Positions 1 to 6,815 of a stretch of 8,516 nt of DNA are shown here, in pieces. The first letter of the stretch is position 1. Each line of letters opens with the position of its first letter. The stretch lies in contig CAZDBA010000191.1 in NCBI GenBank assembly GCA_964503615.1, positions 1 through 8,516 of the forward strand, read 5' to 3'. Source of the DNA: CAZDBA01 sp964503615 (GTDB lineage: Bacteria; Planctomycetota; Planctomycetia; Pirellulales; Pirellulaceae). The translations under genes were made by a program, and so were the position numbers. A model generated the notes under the pieces. That model was not told the origin of the DNA and did no database searches. It was given only the letters and a program-made list of their open reading frames with translations.

Positions 1-1846
1 TACGCTCTTTGAACTCAACATACTTGGCAATCTGCTGAACTTCCTTTTGGAATTTCTCGCTGGCAGCAATTCGCTGTTGAGATTTCGCGCGAAGCGATTC
101 AAGCAACTTATTGTTGACCAATCCATACGAATTGAAAGTCGCCCGAGGAACCTTGTCAAACGCAACCGGAAAGTCCAAATCGGACTCACCCACGTCCATG
201 TGATTGCTGATCGAAGGCAGAACAACATCTGCCAGAACTCCACGCTTTTGAGTGCTATCACCATTGGGGCGATAGAACTGCTGCATGGTAATTTTCAAAG
301 CTCCAAACTGATTCTTGGTTTGTTGAGTACGGAAAAAGATACGATCCAAATCAACCAGGCTTTGGACAGTTCCTTTACCATGAGTCGTCTCGTCACCCAC
401 AACCAATCCACGTCCATAATCCTGAACGGCACCGGCCAGAATCTCACTCGCACTAGCGCTGAACTTACTGGTCATAACCACCATTGGCTTGGTCCAACTC
501 ACTCCAGCCTGCTCATCTTCGTGTACTAATACGCGTCCATAAGCATCTTTAACCTGAACAACAGGGCCACGGTCGATAAACAATCCTGTGCAATCGATCG
601 CCTCGCGAAGTGAGCCACCGCCGTTTCGACGAAGGTCCAGAACCAATGCATCAACGCCTTGCTTGTTGAAATCGTTAAGGATATTGCGAACATCGGTGGT
701 GGTGCTGGCTCCGCCAACTTCGCCTGACATATCAGCATAAAAACTCGGCAGATCAATTACGCCGATTTTGAATGGAGAACCGTCCGCTTTTTCACCATCT
801 TCGAAAACGACTCCACTTGCAGCCGAATCCTGCAGCTCGATTTTTTCACGCACAATTTTGATCGTCCGTGTTTCCTGGCTGCTGGACAAGACAACCAACC
901 GCACCATCGTTCCAGCCTTTCCGCGGATTTTGGCGACAACGTCATCCAGTTTCCAACCGGTCACGTCTATCGTTTCGCCAGTTTCACCTTGGCCGACCGC
1001 AGTAATTTTGTCTTCTACTTTTAACTCACCTTGCTTGTCAGCCGCGCCATTGGGAACCAATCGTTTGATCACAGTGTAGCCATCATCAGTGGCCTGAAGT
1101 GTGGCTCCGATCCCCTCCAGCTTTAGCTTCATTTGAATGAGGAAATTCTCATACGTTGCCTTGGACATATAGGTCGTGTGTGGATCAAAGCTGGTCGTCA
1201 CAGCGGTAATATACATCTCGACAACATCGTCGTTGTCAGTTTGCCCCATGCGGCGTGCAAAAGAAGAATAACGCTTGCGAAGTTTATCCTTGGGATCTTC
1301 TTCTGGCTCTTCAACGCTATTCTCAACGAGCAAGTTGTATTTGATTCTCTTTCGCCAACGCTCTACAGCTTCTGCTTCGGTCTTGGCGTATTCATAGTCG
1401 TCCCGCTCAGTGAGCATTTCTTCCTGGACAGAAAAATCATGCTTGGCATCGATCCACTTGTTGGCAGTTTCGACGCGCTGATCAACGCGCTCCAGAAAAC
1501 GATTAAAAACGGCAAACGCAAATTGGTAGTCACCCTTTTTCATTTTGTCGTCAATCTCTGTACGCCAACCGTTGAACTCTTCGATGTCCGACTGAAGAAA
1601 GTAGATCTTCATCGAATCGAGAGTCTTTACGTATTGGTCGAACGCTCGCTCGGAAATCGCATCGTCCAACGGACGTGACGAAAGATGATCACGCTGCATC
1701 AAGTTCGCAACGATTCGCGAAACCTGACGATCTGCCTCGCGCGGCTTACCAAACTCTTCAGTGTCCTCTTGAGCAGAGAGACACCCGCTAAATATAACAA
1801 GCAATGCGATAGAAAGAAGCGAAGCCAACTTTTCATTACGACTCAT
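1..1846 (-). CDS. prc: Carboxy-terminal processing (tail-specific) protease, S41 family, Tsp/Prc type; C-terminus beyond window edge
   Basis: Translating the minus strand from the ATG at 1846-1844 gives 615 residues without a stop before the window edge. The order is: N-terminal hydrophobic export segment (residues about 7-21), a Prc-type N-terminal helical domain (about 40-225), a PDZ domain starting at LEGIGATL (about 243-335), and the S41 protease core (about 360-500). SASASE (463-468) and GKGTVQ (490-495) place the catalytic Ser at 465 and Lys at 491, with Asp476 in QDYG as the likely third residue by analogy with E. coli Prc. The start of the Prc-type C-terminal helical domain follows; by comparison with E. 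coli Prc (682 residues) roughly 80-100 residues are missing off the edge. The family degrades or trims envelope proteins from their C-termini in the periplasm. FSGC at 19-22 resembles a lipobox but has Phe at -3, so lipidation is uncertain. AGGA lies 7 nt before the ATG. It is divergent from the FHA regulator. Confidence 0.95.
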   Translation of the reverse strand, partial: MSRNEKLASLLSIALLVIFSGCLSAQEDTEEFGKPREADRQVSRIVANLMQRDHLSSRPLDDAISERAFDQYVKTLDSMKIYFLQSDIEEFNGWRTEIDDKMKKGDYQFAFAVFNRFLERVDQRVETANKWIDAKHDFSVQEEMLTERDDYEYAKTEAEAVERWRKRIKYNLLVENSVEEPEEDPKDKLRKRYSSFARRMGQTDNDDVVEMYITAVTTSFDPHTTYMSKATYENFLIQMKLKLEGIGATLQATDDGYTVIKRLVPNGAADKQGELKVEDKITAVGQGETGETIDVTGWKLDDVVAKIRGKAGTMVRLVVLSSSQETRTIKIVREKIELQDSAASGVVFEDGEKADGSPFKIGVIDLPSFYADMSGEVGGASTTTDVRNILNDFNKQGVDALVLDLRRNGGGSLREAIDCTGLFIDRGPVVQVKDAYGRVLVHEDEQAGVSWTKPMVVMTSKFSASASEILAGAVQDYGRGLVVGDETTHGKGTVQSLVDLDRIFFRTQQTKNQFGALKITMQQFYRPNGDSTQKRGVLADVVLPSISNHMDVGESDLDFPVAFDKVPRATFNSYGLVNNKLLESLRAKSQQRIAASEKFQKEVQQIAKYVEFKER

Positions 1847-1950
1847 AAAAAATTCCTGTAGGTTGATCAGCGGAAAAGTCCCTGATGTCAGGATGAACAA
1901 TCAATTTACTCGACACGAAACCCGTAGTTTAACAGAAATCGGCCTTGGGA

Positions 1951-1979
1951 ATCCTAGACACTCGAAAATGGTCGGACAA
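1951..1979 (-). promoter_or_regulatory. Possible sigma70-type promoter for the protease gene
   Basis: Read on the minus strand, TTGTCC (1974-1979) and TAGGAT (1951-1956) are separated by exactly 17 bp. Each matches the consensus at four of six positions. Transcription would start near 1944, giving a leader of about 100 nt before the ATG at 1846. This is a pattern match only. Planctomycete promoters are poorly characterised, so other positions are possible. Confidence 0.35.
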
Positions 1980-2221
1980 GGTTGATTCAAACTGCTGGCC
2001 TCGTATTAAACCCCACATTACGGTTTTGGTTGTGGCGGGAAACGACCGGTTCGCATTTTAATTAATCCGCAAAGAAGCTTTTTGCACGCAAATCAAAGGG
2101 TTTATTGAGCGCAAACCAGTCTCAGCCCTGTCATTTAATAGTTCGGGCGGTAAAGGCTTTACGCTTCAACGAGAGTGTTGGTTTCCGAAAAGAGGGAATG
2201 TTGGGGATCAATAGTCAATTA

Positions 2222-2250
2222 TCGACGAATTCGTCCTAAAGAACTATAAT
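2222..2250 (+). promoter_or_regulatory. Probable sigma70-type promoter for the FHA regulator
   Basis: A perfect TATAAT (2245-2250) lies 17 bp downstream of TCGACG (2222-2227), which matches TTGACA at four of six positions. A start near 2257 would give a leader of about 100 nt before the GTG start at 2361. The perfect -10 and ideal spacing make it better supported than the other promoter guesses, but it has not been tested. Confidence 0.45.
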
Positions 2251-2360
2251 CAGGAATGTTGCCGCGATAGTGTAATGATCCACCAAAACACATTTGGCTT
2301 ATTCATTTGCGCATTTTGTTTCCGATTCCCTTCCATTAACTCCAGAGCAAACCAACTTTC

Positions 2361-4181
2361 GTGCCAGCCTTTTTATTAATGGATGCCGGTGAAAACACAG
2401 GCACACGGTTCAAGCTTGTCCCCGCTGAAGAAAATCTGCTGGGGCGGGACTGGAATTGCAGAATCGTTCTTAGAGATCCCCAATGCTCTCGTGTCCATGC
2501 AGCCATTCACCGTGACGATGAGGGTTGGTGGATCTCTGATCGTAAAAGCAGCAACGGAACCTATGTAAATGGTCAGACCATCGACACTGCTCGACTGATG
2601 GACGGTACAGAGGTCAAAATTGGTTCTTGCCGTTTTACGTTCATCCTTTCAAAAGACGCCTCGCAGGAAATCGTCAAATCGGAAACGATGACCAGCTCGA
2701 CCATTGTCTTGCACCAAGCACTCAACCAGAACGAAACTGGCCACTACACGCTTAACTTCTTGCAAGGCCACAATCTGGGACAGGACTTTTTCTTTCTGTT
2801 TCAGTTAAGCGTAAAATTGCTTGGAATCGACGATCCCGAAGAAGTTATTCGAATTTCTTTAGAGCGTCTAGCCGATCGAACCAATGCAACCGCAGCTGGG
2901 TTCCTGTGGTTAAACGACCAGGACAAACTGGTCCCAAAATTCGTGGTCCCCGAAAAAGCATTCGACACGCTTGAGCTGAGAGACGACTTGACCAAGCGAG
3001 TTGTTGCCCAAAAGCACGCGATCCGAGTCGATCATGATTCGTCAGTCAAAGACGCAGGAGCAGACGCGATCTGCGTCCCCCTGTTGATCGACGACAAAGT
3101 GCTAGGTGCGATTCACCTTTATCGCCAAGGCGTAAGGTTTCACGATTCCCATTTCGAACTCGCCTGCGCAATGGTCAACATCGTGGCCCGCGCGCTCAAG
3201 CAAGCAAACCAACAGGCTTCTCTAGTCGCCGAACACTCACGATTGGTCAACAAGTCTGCACTCTCGGACGAGCTCATCGGCGAAAGCTCGGAGATGGAGG
3301 TCCTGAAATCAAAAATCAATCGCGTTGCCAAAGCATCTGGCTGCGTTTTGATTCGAGGTGAAAGCGGAGCAGGAAAAGAGCTCGTCGCCCGCGCCGTACA
3401 CCGCAATAGCCCCCGCTCCGATCGACCCATGCTCAGCGTTAACTGTGCAGCCATTCCACGCGATCTGGTCGAAAGTCAATTATTCGGACACAAACAGGGC
3501 GCTTTCACAAGCGCAGACCGTGACCATGTGGGTTGGTTTCAACAAGCCGATCTAGGCACTCTATTCCTGGACGAAATTGGCGAACTGCCATTGGAAGGTC
3601 AGGCGAAACTTCTGCGAATTCTGGAGGGGCACCCTTTCCTACCCGTCGGGGGAACCAAGGAGATCACCGTTGACGTCCGCGTAATTTGCGCGACCAATCG
3701 AGACTTGAAAGAGTTTGTCGGAGAGAAAAAGTTTCGTGAGGATCTCTACTACCGGCTTAGCGTATACGAGCTTTATATTCCGCCGCTACGTGATCGTGGC
3801 AAAGACATCCAGATCTTGATCAATCACTTTTTGGAACACTACCGAAATCGCCACGGAAAATTTGAGCTGGGAATCAGCAAGGCAGCAACAGAAAAACTGC
3901 TTTCCTATCAGTGGCCTGGAAATGTTCGGCAACTTAGAAATGTAATCGACAGTGCGGTGGTGATGACCGAGTCGAACGAGATCACGATCGACGATCTGGG
4001 AATTCGAGACGCCACCTCAGACGATTTGGAAACGTTGCAAATCGACCACTGGGAACGAAAGCTGATTCTCGAAGCGCTCAAGCGAACCGAAAACAGTGTC
4101 CCCAAAGCGGCTAAGCTACTGGGAATCAGCCGCGCAACGTTGTACCGAAAAATTGACGAGTACGGCATCAAAAGAAAATAG
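2361..4181 (+). CDS. Sigma54-dependent transcriptional activator with FHA, GAF, AAA+ and Fis-type HTH domains
   Basis: This 606-residue protein is a bacterial enhancer-binding protein that would use ATP hydrolysis to remodel sigma54-RNA polymerase. Domains: FHA at about 2-97 (GRD 28-30, SRVH 43-46, NGTYVNG 65-71), the expected phosphothreonine-binding set; GAF-like sensor at about 145-280; AAA+ core at about 303-530; Fis-type helix-turn-helix at about 564-601. Core motifs are Walker A GESGAGKE (333-340), sigma54-contact loop GAFTSA (380-385, usually GAFTGA), Walker B LFLDEIGELP (401-410), ATNRDL (444-449), arginine fingers in FREDLYYRL (458-466) and sensor II WPGNVRQLRN (518-527). There is no receiver domain, so control is probably through FHA binding of a phosphorylated partner and GAF ligand sensing (inference). 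The GTG start is chosen because it retains the first FHA strand (PAFLLMDAG); the in-frame ATG at 2379 would cut it. No clear Shine-Dalgarno is visible. Targets are unknown. Confidence 0.95.
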   Translation: MPAFLLMDAGENTGTRFKLVPAEENLLGRDWNCRIVLRDPQCSRVHAAIHRDDEGWWISDRKSSNGTYVNGQTIDTARLMDGTEVKIGSCRFTFILSKDASQEIVKSETMTSSTIVLHQALNQNETGHYTLNFLQGHNLGQDFFFLFQLSVKLLGIDDPEEVIRISLERLADRTNATAAGFLWLNDQDKLVPKFVVPEKAFDTLELRDDLTKRVVAQKHAIRVDHDSSVKDAGADAICVPLLIDDKVLGAIHLYRQGVRFHDSHFELACAMVNIVARALKQANQQASLVAEHSRLVNKSALSDELIGESSEMEVLKSKINRVAKASGCVLIRGESGAGKELVARAVHRNSPRSDRPMLSVNCAAIPRDLVESQLFGHKQGAFTSADRDHVGWFQQADLGTLFLDEIGELPLEGQAKLLRILEGHPFLPVGGTKEITVDVRVICATNRDLKEFVGEKKFREDLYYRLSVYELYIPPLRDRGKDIQILINHFLEHYRNRHGKFELGISKAATEKLLSYQWPGNVRQLRNVIDSAVVMTESNEITIDDLGIRDATSDDLETLQIDHWERKLILEALKRTENSVPKAAKLLGISRATLYRKIDEYGIKRK

Positions 4182-4192
4182 CGACGCTATTT
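4169..4192 (-). terminator. Likely intrinsic terminator of the xylulokinase gene, possibly bidirectional
   Basis: A palindrome with 8-bp arms (4176-4183 and 4185-4192, centre 4184) can fold as AAATAGC-loop-GCTATTT. On the minus strand it is followed by a T-rich tail (TTTTCTTTT, part of it within the stem), as expected for termination of xylulokinase transcription. On the plus strand the tail is only weakly T-rich. The structure overlaps the TAG of the regulator (4179-4181) and reaches into the TAA of the kinase (4191-4193). The stem is AT-rich, so its strength is uncertain. Confidence 0.5.
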
Positions 4193-5741
4193 AATCTGAG
4201 CTACATAACGCTTGGTCAACAGCAGCATGTGCTGACATCAGTTTCTTATATCGAACAAAAGTCGCTTCGTACTGTTTGACTCGCTCCGCATCTGGCTGAA
4301 ATTCAACCCGGCCTTTTGTTTTCTGCGCGGCAATGAACTCAGCCCACTCAGGCACCGACTGGCTTTCCAACTCTGCCGCTTGAGCCAAATAACGATACCT
4401 CGCCATCAACGCCGCACCCCAGGCGGTCCCTTCCTCTGCGCTTTCCAGCATCGTTACCTGCGTATCAAAAACATCGGCCAGAACCTGTCCCAACTCCGGC
4501 GTCTTGGTCAGCCCACCCGACAAAACCAATTCGGTGCGAGGAAAACCCTGGCCGTCCAGAACTTCGCTACCGATTCGCAAGTTGAACATGGTTGAAAGTA
4601 ACGCAGCCTTGACCGCGTTACCCGGTGTCGCGTTCTCACCGTTCAAACCCACCAACATCGCCGTGCCACCATTGTCGACCGCAAGCCCTGGCTCGTCGTC
4701 CATAAACGGCAAAGCCAACACGCCACCACAGTCAGGCGCGGCCTCCACCACCTCAGGCATCACGTTTGCAAACGCAGCGCCCCGGTCTTCACCCAAGACG
4801 TTCCCGAACATTTCGACAACGGTATTCATATAAGTTGTGCCGTTGCGCAAACAAACCATGTTGATCGGCTTTCCATCCACCGCACAAAAGTGGTCTACCG
4901 AATCGCTGACTCCTGAGAAAGGACGATCACCCACTGAGTTCGCACAAACCGAAGTCCCAAAGCTGACGGAAACCATCCCGGCTGCACCGATCAACGAACC
5001 GGCAAGCGCCGCAGGTTGGTCGCCTTCGGCCGGCGCGACAACGATCCCCTCAGGTAACCCAAGCAACTCCGCCCCTGCACTATTCAGCTCACCTCCCGAT
5101 TCACCTGCACTCCGCACCGTCGGCAACATGGTCTTAAGTGATGCAACCGAATCCCCCACCAATTCATCAAACGATGCGAGCAAGTTGGAATCGTAATCGA
5201 ACGTCGCCTGGTCGATCGGAAACATACCAGCTGCATCACCGATCCCTAAATTCCACTGGCCTGTCAATTGATACGCAATCCAGCCAGCTGGCGTTGTTAC
5301 CTTCCGGACTTGTGAAGCTTTCTCCGGTTGATTTCGAATCGTCCAAAGCCAACGAGCCGATGTGATTCGCTTAGGCATCTTTACGCCGAAACGCTCCGTG
5401 AGCTCGTCCCCTTCGGCTTGGTTCCGACTATCACACCACAGACGCGCTGGGCCAAGACAATTACCGTCGCCATCAGCCAAAACCTCTCCGTGCATCTGTC
5501 CCGAAATTCCAATCGAGACAACATCCATGTCGTCAGACAGGTTCGATTTGAGCTCAACCATCGCGGCTCGTAACGCTGCAATCCAATCGTCCGGATCCTG
5601 TTCGTAGTCACCTTCGGCCAGACCGTGGACCATCTCGTAACCACCTTCGCCTGTACCCAACACCTCAAGGTTCTCGTCAGTAAAGATTACCGACAATCCT
5701 TGAGTCCCCGCATCAATTCCCAGGAAGCCCCTAATCGACAT
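4191..5741 (-). CDS. xylB: Xylulokinase-type FGGY carbohydrate kinase
   Basis: The 516-residue protein has the length and motif order of FGGY kinases. It begins with the phosphate-binding loop GIDAGTQGLSV (8-18, Asp10). EQDPDDW is at 47-53. GISGQMHGE (78-86) is the Met-His substrate motif typical of xylulokinases. LWCDSRN is at 101-107. The second actin-like domain carries AEGDQPAALAG (238-248), with Asp241 the probable catalytic base, then SFGTS (260-264), LSGGLTKTP (407-415) and EEGTAWGAA (436-444) for nucleotide binding. The expected reaction is ATP-dependent phosphorylation of D-xylulose to xylulose 5-phosphate in the cytoplasm, feeding the pentose phosphate pathway. AGGTAGGA lies 7 nt before the ATG, a strong ribosome binding site by this window's standards. 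No xylose isomerase gene is adjacent, and sugar specificity rests on family motifs; ribulose or another ketose is possible. It is convergent with the FHA regulator. Confidence 0.88.
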   Translation of the reverse strand: MSIRGFLGIDAGTQGLSVIFTDENLEVLGTGEGGYEMVHGLAEGDYEQDPDDWIAALRAAMVELKSNLSDDMDVVSIGISGQMHGEVLADGDGNCLGPARLWCDSRNQAEGDELTERFGVKMPKRITSARWLWTIRNQPEKASQVRKVTTPAGWIAYQLTGQWNLGIGDAAGMFPIDQATFDYDSNLLASFDELVGDSVASLKTMLPTVRSAGESGGELNSAGAELLGLPEGIVVAPAEGDQPAALAGSLIGAAGMVSVSFGTSVCANSVGDRPFSGVSDSVDHFCAVDGKPINMVCLRNGTTYMNTVVEMFGNVLGEDRGAAFANVMPEVVEAAPDCGGVLALPFMDDEPGLAVDNGGTAMLVGLNGENATPGNAVKAALLSTMFNLRIGSEVLDGQGFPRTELVLSGGLTKTPELGQVLADVFDTQVTMLESAEEGTAWGAALMARYRYLAQAAELESQSVPEWAEFIAAQKTKGRVEFQPDAERVKQYEATFVRYKKLMSAHAAVDQALCSSD

Positions 5742-5817
5742 TTGACGTTCCTACCTATGTGTATTCGATTCAGTGAAGATCTGCATAACTTGGCCTGCAA
5801 CCTTCGTTTCGTTGCGG

Positions 5818-5847
5818 ATTATATGACAAACCAAATCGACTTGTAAT
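5818..5847 (-). promoter_or_regulatory. Probable sigma70-type promoter for the xylulokinase gene
   Basis: On the minus strand a perfect TATAAT (5818-5823) lies 18 bp from ATTACA (5842-5847), which matches TTGACA at four of six positions. Transcription would begin near 5811, giving a leader of about 70 nt. It lies downstream of the methyltransferase terminator, which supports independent transcription of the kinase. Confidence 0.45.
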
Positions 5848-5917
5848 TACCCGAACACACGAAGTCCGACTCGTACACTTGGCAGACGTATCAAACGGCA
5901 TTCAAAACCGACTACAC

Positions 5918-5936
5918 AAAAAATTGGCACCGCCAA
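5918..5936 (-). terminator. Intrinsic terminator of the methyltransferase-like gene
   Basis: On the minus strand a perfect 5-bp stem TTGGC-GGT-GCCAA (5924-5936) is followed directly by six T residues (5918-5923). It begins 6 nt after the stop codon of the methyltransferase-like gene. The stem is short, but the layout is that of a classical Rho-independent terminator. Confidence 0.6.
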
Positions 5937-5942
5937 AGTTCT

Positions 5943-6542
5943 TTATTCGCCGAACACCTTTTCCAGCATTCCTTCTCGCGCGTCGTAGCTGAGCAGCATC
6001 GAACCGCTCCGCCCATATTGTCGCAGAATACTGCAGTACAACATGTACTCATCGGGCCAAGGGTAAGCGTAAACTAAATCGAAATCGCGCAGCTCCAGAT
6101 CGAACACGTCGTAAGCCGAAGGGAGATCAATGATCGTCCGAAAGACCTCTTCGCCCTCCGCAGGGTCCCACTGAAACTCTTCAGGAATAAAGCTTCCATG
6201 GGCAAAGCTCGCGGAAGGCCCGTACTTTTTGGCAAACGTTTCCGAGTAATCGACCAGCTCCGATTCCGCTTCGATCCCGTACGCCTCAAACCCCATACGA
6301 CTAGCCATAATCGTGGCCACACCCAGCCCGGAGCCCCACTCCAGAAAAGTTGCCCGCCCCTGAACTCTCGACAAAGCCTCGAACACCGCTTGATAATCCG
6401 CACTCACGTAGCGAAAAAAACCAGCATCTTTGTGGTGCTGCTCCCAAATCTGATCCGCTTCAGACCACATTTCTCGAAACTCGCTCAGCAATCCATCAGG
6501 GCAAACTTGAGCAGCCTCATTAGGGTCCTGCGATTCGTCCAT
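5943..6542 (-). CDS. SAM-dependent methyltransferase-like protein, substrate unknown
   Basis: With the start at 6542 the protein has 199 residues. FLEWGSGLGVATIMASRMG (66-84) is a good class I methyltransferase motif I (acidic residue, then GxGxG-like WGSGLG). YGIEAE (88-93) supplies the acidic residue expected to bind the SAM ribose. FDLVYAYPWPDE (154-165) sits where the catalytic or substrate strand (motif IV) would be, and its YPWP segment is unusual. No signal peptide or membrane segment is seen, so it is probably cytoplasmic. A longer frame opens at 6671, but its first 43 codons come from repeat-like intergenic DNA and look non-coding, so the internal ATG before DESQDPNE is preferred; only a weak GAG lies upstream. 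An acidic N-terminus and many aromatic residues are notable. The terminator and the xylulokinase promoter downstream suggest it is transcribed alone. What it methylates, if anything, cannot be told. Confidence 0.78.
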   Translation of the reverse strand: MDESQDPNEAAQVCPDGLLSEFREMWSEADQIWEQHHKDAGFFRYVSADYQAVFEALSRVQGRATFLEWGSGLGVATIMASRMGFEAYGIEAESELVDYSETFAKKYGPSASFAHGSFIPEEFQWDPAEGEEVFRTIIDLPSAYDVFDLELRDFDLVYAYPWPDEYMLYCSILRQYGRSGSMLLSYDAREGMLEKVFGE

Positions 6543-6659
6543 AAAAATCTCGATTGAGATAAAACTGTAATTGGGACGAGACGAACAGACGTTCGCAATA
6601 TCAACTCGCAATCCAAGCAAGCCAAAGTCTAGCAAACAATCACGACCCTGTCGCACTAA

Positions 6660-6697
6660 CCACGTTTTCATCTGTGTTCATTAGTGTTTATCAGCGG
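6660..6697. repeat. Degenerate dispersed intergenic repeat phrase (TGTGTTCATTAGTGTTTATC type)
   Basis: The text around TCTGTGTTCATTAGTGTTTA (6671-6690) is internally repetitive, with variants of a TGTTCAT unit. It resembles from memory a short phrase that recurs in intergenic DNA of many bacterial genomes. The recurrence is recalled, not searched. It overlaps the start of the discarded 43-residue extension of the methyltransferase-like frame. Confidence 0.4.
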
Positions 6698-6730
6698 TTA
6701 CAGAACCAATAACAGGCGCGTCTTTCTGCA

Positions 6731-6782
6731 ACGTAAGCAAGACCACGAATGCAGGCTATTCCCTCGCTTACGTAGCTTACGT
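6731..6782. repeat. Three copies of an 8-mer: one inverted, two in tandem
   Basis: GCTTACGT occurs at 6766-6773 and 6775-6782 (9-bp period), and its exact reverse complement ACGTAAGC at 6731-6738. The inverted copy can pair with either direct copy. Three exact copies in 52 bp is unlikely by chance. The function is unknown; this may be part of a dispersed repeat family or a protein-binding array. Confidence 0.6.
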
Positions 6783-6787
6783 GTCGG

Positions 6788-6815
6788 CTCTTGTTCACCT
6801 CGCAGAGAACAAGAG
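6788..6815. repeat. Perfect 9-bp inverted repeat
   Basis: CTCTTGTTC (6788-6796) and GAACAAGAG (6807-6815) are perfect reverse complements around a 10-nt loop. Neither strand has a T-run after the hairpin, so it is not a standard terminator. An alternative pairing, GTTCACC (6793-6799) with GGTGAAC (6845-6851), shares bases with it and would exclude it. The surrounding phrase resembles a recurrent 'CGCAGAG' type of intergenic repeat, recalled rather than searched. Confidence 0.6.

Larger units (their letters stand above)
1847..2360. other. Divergent intergenic region between protease and regulator
   Basis: This 514-bp stretch has no convincing coding sequence on either strand. It holds the two promoter candidates listed separately, a small dyad CCTGA-TG-TCAGG (1881-1892) in the protease leader, a dyad GTAAAG-G-CTTTAC (2150-2162) about 60 bp upstream of the regulator's -35 candidate, and a T-rich dyad (2069-2085). 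None of the dyads matches an operator I recognise. I saw no tRNA-like or riboswitch-like fold, though I could not run a structure search. Confidence 0.6.

Noticed and set aside
47..1678. Open frames on the plus strand and short minus-strand frames inside 1-1846
   Set aside because: They are shadows of the protease gene, which reads without interruption on the minus strand and carries every expected family motif.
2195..2261. GGAATGTTG occurring at 2195-2203 and again at 2253-2261, flanking the regulator promoter
   Set aside because: A 9-mer repeating once within about 500 bp is expected by chance roughly half the time, and the 58-bp step is not suggestive.
2294..2312. A TGGC...TTGC pattern upstream of the sigma54 activator, resembling a -24/-12 promoter
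   Set aside because: The GG and GC are 11 bp apart rather than the required 10, and the rest of the -24 element does not match. Autoregulation by sigma54 is therefore not supported.
5923..5945. TTGGCACC near 5924 as a -24 sigma54 element on the plus strand
   Set aside because: No GC occurs at the correct distance, and the bases are better explained as part of the terminator hairpin of the methyltransferase-like gene.
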